Assembly: GCA_033558025.1 (NCBI GenBank)
Contig: JAUCEF010000003.1
Location: 1,700,001 to 1,764,000, forward strand
Origin: Phytophthora sp. 'mugwort'
Taxonomy: Eukaryota > Oomycota > Peronosporomycetes > Peronosporales > Peronosporaceae
Direction of reading: 5' to 3'
Length of the DNA: 64,000 nucleotides
The translations under genes were made by a program, and so were the position numbers. Below the pieces are notes generated by a model. It did no database searches. It was not told where the DNA came from and saw only the letters and a list, made by a program, of their open reading frames with translations. Each line of letters begins with the position of its first letter. Position 1 is the stretch's first letter. This document shows, piece after piece, positions 32,161-43,214 of this stretch.

Positions 32161-34209
32161 TTTTTTCGCCTTGCTTTAAGCTAGAGACAGCGTAAGATAT
32201 CATTTCTGACGGTGGCATCCATACTATTAAGTTCATTAAACAAAAAAACACCGTCATCTTGAATGAACACCGTGCGCTAAAACTTATTTGACGACTTCCC
32301 CGTGCCGGACTTCCTCGCCCTCCCTTGGTCTTGACCCGGAGCACGCGGCATCGTGCTCGCTCTTTGCAGAACGACTGGCTCGGTGTTGGTAAACTACGTG
32401 CTGTCATGTAGGAGACCTCGAGTCTGCTCCACTCCGTGTGATTGGCTCACGCGGGGTGCCATTTAAGAGAAAGGTCTGATCTAGGAAAACTCGAATACGG
32501 CACATGTACGCTGGCGATGACGATTTTGCGCGGTCGTACCAAAACCTCCCAAGATACCAATCCAGTTTGCAGAATTGAACTCCGGGAATATTTTGAAGGT
32601 GGCGTGATCATAAAGTTAGTTGCTGTGTGCAGCGGGGTTGCTAAGCGTAGTGCGTCAAAGGAAGACGTGTTGCTCATCGAGGCTTAGCTTGTGGTTCTCC
32701 GAACCCTAGGGTCTCGGCAAAGGGTTAGATCCTCTACCTATGTTTGACTAGAGACGCAAAGAATCAGTATCCTCAAACCAAGGAAAACGCACGTTTTAGT
32801 GCTAGGTATAAACTGTTAGTTCTCTTTCTTATGTACGGCAAACCCGACAGTGGTCGAAATGGGTAACTCTAACTTTTTATCATTAAGTCTAGTCAACTGT
32901 AGATGAGTGTCATCAGGCTACGTACCGAAATTCTGCAAATCCAACTGGTACCATGTAGCACTTAATGAAAGGTGACACGTAGTGTGGCTACAGGTCGTGC
33001 GACCTTCGATGTAACTCCGTTACACTCTTCCCCTGTATCCACGAGGGCCTCACTTCGAAGGCCACAGCGGCCCGAGAGCGATTATTGTCGCAATGACATC
33101 CAGCTGCCTACAGCTCGCTAGTCCTTCGACCAAGCTCGTACGCCCCTTCACAGACCTGTGTCCTTTTTGGGTCCTGCCCACTTGTGTCTCGGACAACGCC
33201 GCTATACCCGCGTTCCCGTGCCGAAGTGGTCCTTAACCACCTAACACCCGACGTGGCGAGACTCTCGGTATCCGAGTATCATTCAGCGTACAAGCATCGC
33301 CAACCATGGGTGAATACATCCGAGAGATGGTCGAGCTTGTGATGTGCTGTGCGGGAATCAACGCTTCGGAGACCTCGAATAGGGTGAAGATGTCGACTAC
33401 ACCGGGCCTGCGGCCGACGCCGTCTCTCCTCGAACGCGAGCCCGCTCTCACCGCGCCAACTGCCCTCTCCTCACCCGTTCGTGGTCACGACGGAGCGTGC
33501 CTTGCGTCATGCGCCTCCCACGATGACGAGGATGACCATGGGAATGGAATCGTCACCACTCCGTTGAAAGTGGCTCGGCCACAGCAAGCGGCGACCGAGT
33601 CTTAACTAATGGTGGTTTGGAGAATCGAGGATTCAGAGTTCTCTAGATATTTAATTATTTTGATCTAATCATAATCGACCCAGTTACTTTAAACCCGCGA
33701 GCAAGGATTGGCCGTCTAACTCCAACAACAGCACGCTGGAGAGGGAAGAAGGGGGGCACTTTGGAAAGTTCCCACGCGTCGCTAAGCACGCTTATCGCAG
33801 AGAAGGAGACGTGATGGCCAACGGCACAGAGGCCCATGACATGCAGAAGTCCTCCCAGACTGGAAACCGGTAACTGCGCGCCCAATGCGTTGATTTCCCC
33901 GGCCCGCTGCATGAACTTTCAAAATTGGACGACCAGACGGAGACGAAGACACGGCTGATGAAGCTCCTGACGAGCAGCCGACGACCGAACACCAAGTGTG
34001 TCGATCCCCCGCCTTGCTGCTCGAGCTTAACTACCTGATCGTTCAAGTGCGATCCCTCGTGTTCGAGCTGTCAAAAAGCCTGGTCGCCCCCAGCACATGA
34101 TCTGGAGCTACTTCAAACAGGTTGGCGGATCGTTGAAGTAACCTGCTGAGCGCAATTACTGGCCTGTGCTTATCGGCAGTGCTCAGCCTGGACGAACATA
34201 GGCAACGCC
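32161..34209. other. unassigned, possible retroelement debris
   Basis: Frames at 32442-32687, 33306-33605 (MGEYIREMVELVMCC start, Ser/Pro/Thr-rich) and 33790-34085 are open but lack a recognisable domain. The block 33002-33243 has a regulatory/LTR-like look (TGTAACTCCGTTACA) but I cannot find a matching second copy, so no LTR call is made. Confidence 0.25.
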
Positions 34210-35930
34210 ATCTCAAGTGGTGTTCAGACGTTCCTGTTCTGTCGAGCAACACATCCGAGAAACATACCCGGACGCCCAACGGCACCCTGCTGTGACCACA
34301 TTGCTGGGGCCCAACGTTGACTACAGGATGGGTCCGCTACTGGTGATAGTAACACCCATAGTTTCCACGCATCAGCGCCTACACCGAATCAGCAGCATCA
34401 GTTTAATATGGCATCGGCGAGTATGTTTTTCATCTGCGCCCTTCCATTTGAGCTGGCTTGATCCCAAGCATTTCGTGAGCCATTTCGGCCTTTGGTTCCC
34501 GGGATTCGTTTCATTCGAGACACAGCTTGAGTGCGCGGGCTTACTACGGCGTGCACGTGATCGAAAATTGGTGAGATATCAGTTGCTCTTGTTCGACTAC
34601 AGAAATATGTCACGATTGTGACGGATTCGTGGATAAACGTAAATCACTCGTTTATCATAAAGTCCATGGTTGTGGTCCAGGGATGCCGTCGGTCTTTTGG
34701 TTCTCGCTAGCAATAGCCACGGCATCGGAGGCGGCGGAGTATCTAACTCAGTCGCGTCATTGATGAAGTTGAAGAGAGCTGGGACTAGTGCCAGGTGTGC
34801 TGACTGACAATGCTGGTAACATGAGTAGCTGCTGGAGCGTACTCGACCAATCTTTGGAGGAGGCTGTGCTGCTCACATGTTCCATTTGTTGATTGAAGAC
34901 GAGCGTGAAATGGAGTTTTTCGAAACCGTTTATACCACGACGCTAGATATTACGACGTACGTTCGAGACCATCACGCAGTACTTAGTCCGTTTATAAGCA
35001 CGTTACGCGAGGCATCCAATTACCGTAGTCGCGCATTGGTTGTACCGATTAGTACGCGGTGGTATTCTCTCCACGCATGTTTCTACGGGTTCTCGAGCAC
35101 GATAGTAAGATCAACAAGCTGTTTACAGAGCCTCATATTGCAGCATTAATAACGAGATCAGCTTTTAGCTAGCCGGCATAAAAGATCATCGGCCGAGTGA
35201 AAAATACAATCGGTGATGCGTCGTTTTGGGGCAACGTTGGAGCAAGTTCTAGAAAGGCTTCGATTCTGTGATCGAAGATCTCCGTGACCTCAAAGTCGGA
35301 CAACTGACCGACGTCGCGGGTATACTCGATATCTGTGGATTTTGAATCCCCCGCTTGCAGCACCGATGAGGAACAGTCAGACCTCTAAGCAGCAATCAAT
35401 GACCTCGTTGAATACCAGTGGAGTCGTCCGCACACCGACAGCACAGGTCTGGCATTGCTCCTAGGACCGCACACAAATCGCGATGGTTTGTCGGCTCCGA
35501 TAAAATCAATACCATCACCCAAGGGTGCGATTTCGCTGAGAGAAGTGTTGTACTATAGGACCTTAGTGTGACGAGAGCAGAGTTCAACGCTGCAATGAAC
35601 TATTTTGCTGGGGGGAAGTGCAGGCGGCCGCCTGCAGCGGTAAGGGGCATTGAGGGATCAGAGTCTCGAGCCTGGTGGTACTCGAACAAATTAGATCATC
35701 CGTTGCTCGCCAAACGTGTGTTCTCCTCCCCGCCGTCTTCAGCCGCGAGCAAACGCGACTGGAATATCATGGATTTTATCGATTCCAAGAACCGCAACCG
35801 ATTGACGACCGAAAAGTTCGACATACTAGCGTACCTCTACGTCATGCACCACGCCGTCTTGCGGACTGGGCGCGGCTGCACTTGCATCTGGAGAGCCACG
35901 AATCCCTTGTGAGATATGCGACGGAGCAGT
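34210..35930 (+). pseudogene. hAT-like transposase relic, copy 2
   Basis: Spread over three plus frames: YVTIVTDSWINVNHSFIIKS (34600-34660, first Asp block), LTDNAGNMSSCWSVLDQS (34799-34852, second Asp block) and GCAAHMFHLLIEDEREMEFF (34864-34925). These are followed by ALVVPISTRWYSLHACF and KIIGRVKNTIGDASFWGNV. The end, RDWNIMDFIDSKNRNRLTTE (35757-35816) and KFDILAYLYVMHHAV, matches the C-terminal dimerisation region of hAT transposases. Many stops and frame shifts. It is a different, more complete copy than the relic at 29.7 kb. Confidence 0.65.
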
Positions 35931-37714
35931 AAGTAGGGGGGTGCATTCTGAGCAGCGCAGCCCATTTTAGGCCCCGGTAATATTGATCTATTTTGAGATA
36001 ATGAACAGTTAATATCAAACGGGCGAATCGTTTAAAGTAGTTACCAAATAACCTCCAAACCATCACCAGTCTCAACTCCCGAGCTCACCGCACCGTGTTC
36101 CCCACCCTCTACTAGCTCCATCACGCCGTGGCTATGCTTTGAACCCCGCGGCCCCAATGAAGCGGCTGGCCGCGCGGCATCTCAGCTGTTGAGCACATAT
36201 GAGATCGGGCCGGCAGTCAGTACTCCTGGCGAGCTCACGACGCCAGAGGCTTTCTGTGAGTGATACTTAATTCCTCAGGTAACTACTAATTGCGAGCATC
36301 GTTGGCGTTTGCACGTGCAAGCTCTGCTCCGCCCATAAACAATTGTCATGTCGTTCTCCTACCAGGAATACGTCTTTGAAAGACGAGGGTCAACCCAGAA
36401 CCTGCCTGCTAGCTCTCTTTTATCGATGCCCTCCGTGCTAGCTCCCGTGAAGAAGACGTTCGAGTGGGACTTCGACTCCGCTTCGTTTCGAAACTGAAGG
36501 CGAAACGCTAACTCCTTACGGCCTACCGTCTTGATGGTATGGGGCCACTGCACAATGTACCCATGCTTCCGTATCCGTAGCCAGCAGTTTTCACGACCGT
36601 GGGATACCGTCTACCTTATCACAAGGTCAGGCCGAAAGCCCTGAGGTTGACGTTGGCTCCCCCCGAGCTAGTGTCGGGAAGTGTGAAGCGGCCGATGTCG
36701 CTGACCCTCGGAACGTTGGCGCTCTTGTCTATCAAACCGTCCACGACGTTTGGAAAGCCCGGTCGGAGAGCTATCGCATATCTCCATGAGTTTTGTGAGT
36801 TGGATACCCTCTCTACTTCACAAACCACTGGGCACGATCCAGGCAACTGCGCCACAAGTCGTTCCACGAGGTAGTTATCATCGTAACGTCGGATGCAGTC
36901 TCCGGCCGGCTGGGCCCTTGAGTTGACAGTCGGGAGTAATAGGAAGGTCCAAAACCTCGTGGAAAGCCTACCGCTTTTCCCAGTGGGCGACTAAGCGTCG
37001 CGCTTGTCTCGCTGGCGATTTTGAGGCTGTTCACTATCGCGCCACTGGTTTTCAGTCACTTGACACGGTTGCCAACCACCTGCCGCTCTTGGAACATCTG
37101 CCGCTCATCAATTCGACGTGGTGGAGCGGTCGACGTCGAGCTGTGTGACCAGGTGGGCCTCCTTGTGCCCCTTCAGCGCTTTTGCCAGAAATCCCACCAC
37201 CACCACCACCAAGTACCGAGACGCCAATATCTTCACGCTCGCCTGAACCGGATCTCGACATGGCTAGGGTATGCCTACATAAACCATACACGCAAAACAC
37301 ATACACGGGGTGTGTACGCGTCTTACTTGGAAAGTTGAGCGTATACGCAAGGTCCCATTTGGCCACGCCCTTGAACGGTGAAGCGCCGGGAGGCGTGGCT
37401 GTTCTTGCTCCCCGATTGACTCCGGCGTCGTCGCAAGCGACCCGTCTTGCTCAACCGGTCGACAAAGACCACGATGTCCGTGTTGCCCACCGCAGCCCGC
37501 GGCAGGCTGAACACAAAATCTATACTAGGAAACTTGCAACAAAACACCGGTAGTACGATGTGAAGTTATTTTTGCTCGATTTAGGTGTTTTTGTCTCGAC
37601 TTTCAACCTTGCTGTCAGTATTCTTTCCCGGATCGACCAATTATGCTGTAGCAGCCTGCCCGACCGAAGCCGCCTAGCAGCTCGTCGTGCGGTGAACCCC
37701 AGGTGCTGTGTGTG

Positions 37715-37718
<4 letters not shown>
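35931..37718. other. unassigned stretch
   Basis: A minus-strand frame at 36619-36867 (ANVPRVSDIGRFTLPDTSSG within it) has protein-like composition but no domain I can name. A plus-strand frame near 36080-36260 is similar. Nothing else is supportable. Confidence 0.25.

Positions 37719-37769
<51 letters not shown>
37719..37769. repeat. (CT)n microsatellite
   Basis: About 25 TC units, preceded by a short TG run. Confidence 0.95.
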
Positions 37770-37772
<3 letters not shown>

Positions 37773-37939
37773 GCGTTCGCGTGTCTGTACTAGGTTCTGA
37801 CCTGTGTGTGGATTGCGTGGTGGGCTGCGTGTCATGCTGCAGCATATTGTGCACCTGTGCATCTTGAGGCGCGGGTCGCGAGGCGTGCTGGCGAAGTAGT
37901 ATCAGGCCGCTGCCATTATGTTTGATGCGCTAACCTATG

Positions 37940-38012
37940 TCCATCGAGCTCGATTGCTGAGCGCTAGGCCTTCGACCCTGATGGTGCGGGTTCGAGCCCC
38001 ATCGTGGGCTTT
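37940..38012 (+). repeat. tRNA-derived SINE head, second type
   Basis: Contains a D-arm-like GAGCTCGATTGCTGAGC and a B-box GGGTTCGAGCCCC, followed by a GT-rich TTTGTGTCGTGTATG tail similar in style to the one at 24430. Pairing of the acceptor and T stem is imperfect, so it is a derived element, not a tRNA. Confidence 0.4.
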
Positions 38013-38999
38013 GAGTATTTGTGTCGTGTATGCTTGGGCATGTAGGTTGACTATATATGTGCGCAAGCTCCACGAGCATAATGTACGTATTGTATGCTTG
38101 CAATAATGAACTGCTAGTATTTCGTTTGCAGGTTAATGCGAACCACAAGGTAACAAACATGCATGCTGAGAGCGCTGTCTGCATCCACATAGCTTTGACG
38201 ACATCGCCGACGGCAACAGCCTGTGATCCCTGAGCCGTCAAGTATTCCGGCAAGTGCTTTTCAGCCTCTACGCCTAGTGCGTAAACTCCAGCTTTGTACC
38301 CTGGTGAGCATGCATCCAGCTTGAACTCCGAAAGTAAGTACAGCATCATATACGCTACGGTGTGTCTGGACTCGTATTTTTTTTTTTTTTTTCTAACTGT
38401 TGTTGATTCGTAAATGCCTGGCACAGTAGTAAATCACTCGAACCGCATCGTGGCAAGCGCATTTGAGGCACATTTACGCGCGAGCTTTGGCTGACATTGC
38501 GAAGGTTTTCGCGATGCTGTTGAATAGTGTTTTTTTTTGCTTGCTTCTTAACACAGCCTTTACCTCCAAGCTACAACTCGTTCTTCTACGCATGTTTGAC
38601 GTAGCAACATCTCATTGAGCTGCTGTGACAACGTTTTGAGGACACCTACACGTCGTTCGGAGCTGCGGTTGCTGTGTTTTCCTTCTCTTCTGCTGGCGAA
38701 TTGAATGCAGCGCGAATTGTGAGTGACCATACCAGCAGCTCAGAGCTCGTATGCCAAACACGCCAAGGGCTTTATGAATGCAAATAACATAGAGGCTGGC
38801 TGGGCGATGGCATTCCATCTTGAGGATTTGCAAGATCAGCGTCGCCATAAAGGCTTCAAGAACCTGCGAGTCCATGTTCCGGGACATCGTCGGGAACCCA
38901 GTGACAGCAGCAATGGTGACCCCTTGTAGCTTATCGACGCCGGATCGGACAACGCCACCAAGAACTATAAAGTCAGGTGGTCAAGCGCCGGCCTGAGGG
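38013..38999. other. no gene recognised
   Basis: A minus frame (about 38150-38340) reads EAEKHLPEYLTAQGSQAVAV and is protein-like, but has no known domain. Confidence 0.3.
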
Positions 39000-41740
39000 T
39001 CGCACTCGCTCAACTGACGTGATAGGTGTTGGTACTCGTGTGTTGTGTTCAACATCTAAGTACACGTCTTGCTCACCCGAGACATATTCCGCCCCCGCGC
39101 TCGACAACCATCCAGTTGGCAATACGGCTATCTGTATTTGTATGCATAACCCACGCCGTCTGAATGAGTGGAGGTAATCTTCTTCGTGAGCCCGCTATCA
39201 TTTGCTACCGGCAATCCACTAACTCTGATTAATAGTCTGTTGATGTAAGCTTGAGCACCAGGTGCTGTGCCAGTGCGTCGCTGCTGGTGTGCCGTTCTGA
39301 TACGTGCCTCGATGAGCTCGCGGTCTAGCCGAGCAATCCGCCCAAGCTATCATCTTCGGCTTGTGTGCCTTGTGTTGACAGCAGCGGGGCGGCAGAAACA
39401 AAATTGGGGGAAGATACGAGACACGGGGGCGAGTTGTAGGCTAGAGCCACGGCTAGCACATGCATGGGGTTGGTGAAGGGATCGTCGGGATTCTTGAAAA
39501 TAGATATACCTTGTTGTGATTCCGTCATTACGCGATTAAAGCCGAGATACATCATACAACATGGAATTATCATATAATCTTGTTAGCTTAATACAATACG
39601 AGGCATTTCCTGCAGAATTTTTATCAGGATATACACAATGTTGAGCCTTTTCCAGTTGTTCAGCTTCGGAACCGCGACTGTAAAGGTACCACAACATCGC
39701 CATACCGCCGCATCAGGTAGTCAGCTGAAGCGTGCATGTAGAAAGCCAAAATAATAATTATCTTTAGATCCTTCTTCGTGAACGGCGGGGATTGTTTCGT
39801 GACAGTTGTTTTGGGCTTTTCCCGTAATACCTCTCTAGTGTCGACAGCATTTTGTAACTGTAGAGAAGCGTCAACCAAGAATATCAGATCCCCAAGAAAT
39901 GGCCAGATCTGTGAGAAAGGCGACTTCAGTGATGAGGAAAGGGGACGACCTAGCCAGATCAGGAAATGATGTAAAAGCAGGACTGCGTTCGACCTAACCC
40001 GGGGCAATAAGGGAATGCCCTGACGAAGAGAAAGGAAACCAAGGCCGAGCAGCCATCGAGCACGGATCTGTTATACCGTAGCCACCCAACAGATCGGGGA
40101 TCGGATAGATATCCGAGTCCGGATCTGGGTAAGGAACAGAGACAAGAGATCAAGATTGGCCAGCGACGACAGAGTCGATCTGACTGGATCTGGCTCCGGT
40201 TGGACCCGATCGGCCCTCTATCGGGATAATCCCAGACAGATCCTGTTAGGCAGTTCAGGATCGGCGCAAAGGTCCGAGATGGGGACCTGCGGGTGACCGG
40301 TAAAGCACGACCAGCCAAGACCGGGCCGATATGGCATTTGCAGATCGTCAGGCACTCCGTCGTACGAGATCGTGGAGAACGGACCAATCCGCCACCAAGG
40401 ATTTGGCCGATCGAGTCGATCGATAGCGGGATCCGGCAGATCGGGCCGAATTGGCGTTCAGGGCTAGGAAGATCGGGCTGATCCGCCGTCCGCAGACCGA
40501 GCTACACTCCGTCGTCCGGGATCGGGCGGATCGGATCGATCTACATTCAAGATCGAGCAGATCGAGTCGATCGGTATTCGCCGATCGGTATACAGTTTCC
40601 GACATCCGCGATCTAGCAGATCGGGCCGATCGGTGTTCGCCGATCGACATACATGTTCCGACTTCCGCGATCTGGTAGATCGGGATTCGATCAGCAATCA
40701 TCCTCGGGATGGGCAAGTATGAAGACGGTACGTATTGCGATTTTTGAAGAAGGACGAGATTCAGGATATTCAGATTGTACGAGATAGGATTCAGGATGGG
40801 AAGGTAGGACAAGAAAAGGATAAACAACAAAAAATCAGACTCGAATTTGCATTGGACGACTTATGCGGTTTTCAAGTACCGCAGGAAGGGAACTACATTG
40901 TCCCACCAACGTGTCAGCTACTCCAAGCCAGCAGATCTAGTACCGTGGTCGAAGATCGGATCGTATATTGGCCGATTCTCCCTTCACACTAGCGACCTTC
41001 TGCTCAAGCACACACCTCGCTCTATCGGCATTCAGTGCTTAGCCGACGATCGTCTCGACTCTCAACTCGTGAGATTCCGCTAAAGGAAGCGGCAAGCAAC
41101 TCAAGGGAAGGAAAGGAACAATGCCAAACGGCAATCCCGGCCTCGGATCAAGTCCAGGCCCCCGACCGAAGGTCGACTACCTCAGATCGGAGCCAATAAC
41201 GACAGCAGAGCGAAGACTTCTGCGCTGCATCCCCGCGCCCCGCCAGGACGTTCAAGACTTTACATCGCTGCATCCTTCGGAATCCCAAGAGAGCAGATCC
41301 AGCCCACCGACGGGTACACAAGGTGAGATCAATTTCAGCTGATCACGGATCAATCGGGGAACCCTCTCCGCTAGTCGGTGTCTGGGTGCAGCTGGTAAGC
41401 GGATCGGGTCTTAATCGTATTTTGACCGATCCCGCTACACCACATAACCTTTTTTGCTACGCACTTGCTCTGCTGTGGATACAGATCCGCCCGCCAGCCC
41501 TTAATATTAACAGAGCTACTCCTTGTCTTTCAACCTTTTTCAATATGAACCAACAATACTTATCCAGAATAATAAACAGGTTTTTACCGGTGCTGTCTGT
41601 TGATATACACTCGCGGGCGGCTGTAAGCGTCATCTTCTTCTTTTCGAGGAAGTCCTTGAAGGACTTAATAGCTGTAGTTCTGCTTCGCTGGCTGTTGGCC
41701 GGAACCAGCGCGGCCACCGACATGACTTCGACCGTCAGGA
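39000..41740 (-). pseudogene. Crypton tyrosine recombinase, copy 2, with an insertion
   Basis: Minus strand from 41723: VPANSQRSRTTAIKSFKDFL, the same N-terminal block as copy 1 (LAPSNTRKAKEDAVRCF). The frame stops at 41457. About 1.4 kb later (39960-39720) come TVTKQSPPFTKKDLKIIIIL and AFYMHASADY, equal in place to copy 1's ACTKRDLKQMM. Next are RVMTESQQGISIFKNPDDPF and HVLAVALA (39530-39440), and finally a decayed RLHSFRRRGLCIQ (39176-39140), the H-x-x-R box. The insert between about 40010 and 41440 holds the GATC-rich block. The first Arg and the Tyr nucleophile cannot be placed. More decayed than copy 1. Confidence 0.6.
40050..40700. repeat. GATC-rich repeat block with a 59-bp tandem unit
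   Basis: More than thirty GATC sites lie within about 650 bp. At 40559-40617 and 40618-40676 two units of 59 bp repeat with few differences (both start AGATCG and contain ATTCGCCGATCG or GTTCGCCGATCG); a partial third unit begins at 40677. Confidence 0.8.
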
Positions 41741-41775
41741 AGCGGAGTGCTGTTGTGATGGTTGAAGACCTATGA

Positions 41776-42329
41776 ATATTTATTCTATTTGTAACTCACT
41801 AAGGCTTTGTAAGGCATACTCGATATCCTTGCGATTCCAACCACATATTCTTTGGCTCAATCCAATTGGACAAAAATAGAACCAAAATAGTGGCTATTGG
41901 CTGTAAATACGAATACGTAAAATTACGCTATTTCTATTGGCTGAGTGGCTCATATAAATGTAGAGACCATTATCAGGAGTCAAAATCACAACGATATGCT
42001 ACCATAGTAACGGTTGGCTTACAGCTCGTCGCTGTACTGTCGCAATTCAACTTGATGATCGTCAGCGTATGAGGTAGACGTCGCTCATCAAAGATTTTAC
42101 AACAACAAGAGCCGTGCTAGAGGGCAGATCGTCTCACGCGAGGATAAGCCTTTGATGATAATATAATAAGGGTCATAATACGTTTTTTTCTCGGCTATTC
42201 ACTTATGTCCGATCCGTCAGCTTTAAACCTTCGAAAAACACCTTAAAATGGCGGATAAGTATCATTTCGTTCTGTTGTCTCGTATTATGGCCCTAGTCAT
42301 GAATTATCAACCCGCAGCGAACGTCCAAG
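41776..42329. other. AT-rich spacer without a gene
   Basis: No supportable gene. It lies between the Crypton relic and the decayed channel copy. Confidence 0.45.
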
Positions 42330-43125
42330 CTGTTACCATGTAAGAATTTGTTCACTCACGAGAGGAACTTCCAAGCTGTCCTTACGAGGTATACGGCGTA
42401 GCACTTACAGCTCGACAAGCTCCTGAGCGAATTTATGCGATAAACATGAAGTCGAAGGATATGACGCTAAAGTTTGGTGTTGGCAGGGCATCCGCGATCA
42501 ATTGCGATAGGAAACCTTCTACTAACAAATCGGATCGTTCTCCAACTTTCTCGACAAGCGACAGATACCGTGGGGGTCGTAGCGATATTGGCTCGGTGTT
42601 GGAACTCCGAGAAGAAGGTCGAGCATTATCAATGGTTGGAATGCCATGTTTATTAAACCCGGCGCAGTCATTTATTTCGAAGTAAAAAAAACATTTTCAG
42701 CAGGTGGAAGAGCGAGACATTTCCATTCTAAAGGCACTGCAAGAACTAAAGGCGAACTTCAAGGTACTTTAAGCTCGTAAGGCGCAGCATCACTGCACGA
42801 CGACAAGCGACATGCATCTAGGGCTAACGGTTGCACGAGAGGGCCAACGAACATACCTTTGATGCATCGAGTGGGTTTATTTGTCGGCTTCGACGGCGAA
42901 ATTCAGGAAAAATTGAATCCAAGGACTCGCCCACACGCGAGATGTTTCAGGTCCATCCTTCAAAATCTCCAACTGATCGTGCTAAAATTTAGAAGTCCAC
43001 TCGACTTCGCCTCCTGGACACGTTCACAGCCGAAAACTCTGTCAGATTTTCGTCAGAGATTAATCCACCGGCTTCACTGGGACGTCCTAGCCCCGCGAGC
43101 GGTGACAGGCGTTTTTTGTATCTAA
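42330..43125 (+). pseudogene. decayed partial duplicate of the ion-channel gene C-terminal region
   Basis: Blocks match the C-terminal part of the intact channel at 43215-47231 in the same order. ALTARQAPERIYAINM here equals TLTVRQAAERIYTAINM there. MTLKFGVG equals ATLKFGVG, and QVEERDISILKALQELKANF equals QLEEREGAILQGLKKFQTSF. HRVGLFVG then equals RRVGSFVG, followed by GEIQEKLNP (SKIQEQNP) and NSVRFSSEINPPAS (DSFRFTSEIEPSVAS). Frame changes and stops fall between the blocks. The channel's membrane and nucleotide-binding domains are absent. It lies immediately upstream in the same orientation, so it is the 3' remnant of a former tandem copy. Confidence 0.8.
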
Positions 43126-43214
43126 TCATGCGGTCGGCAACGATGGACAACCGGGTGAGCATCGGCGAAATTTTTTTTCTTCATCACAGTCACTTCGGGG
43201 ACTGGTAGCCACCG

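Noticed and set aside
33002..33243. Gypsy-type LTR
   Set aside because: It looks LTR-like, but I found no second copy, primer-binding site or pol sequence to support it.
37930..38424. 164-residue minus-strand open frame
   Set aside because: It spans a tRNA-derived element and a poly-T tract; no domain, so not called a gene.
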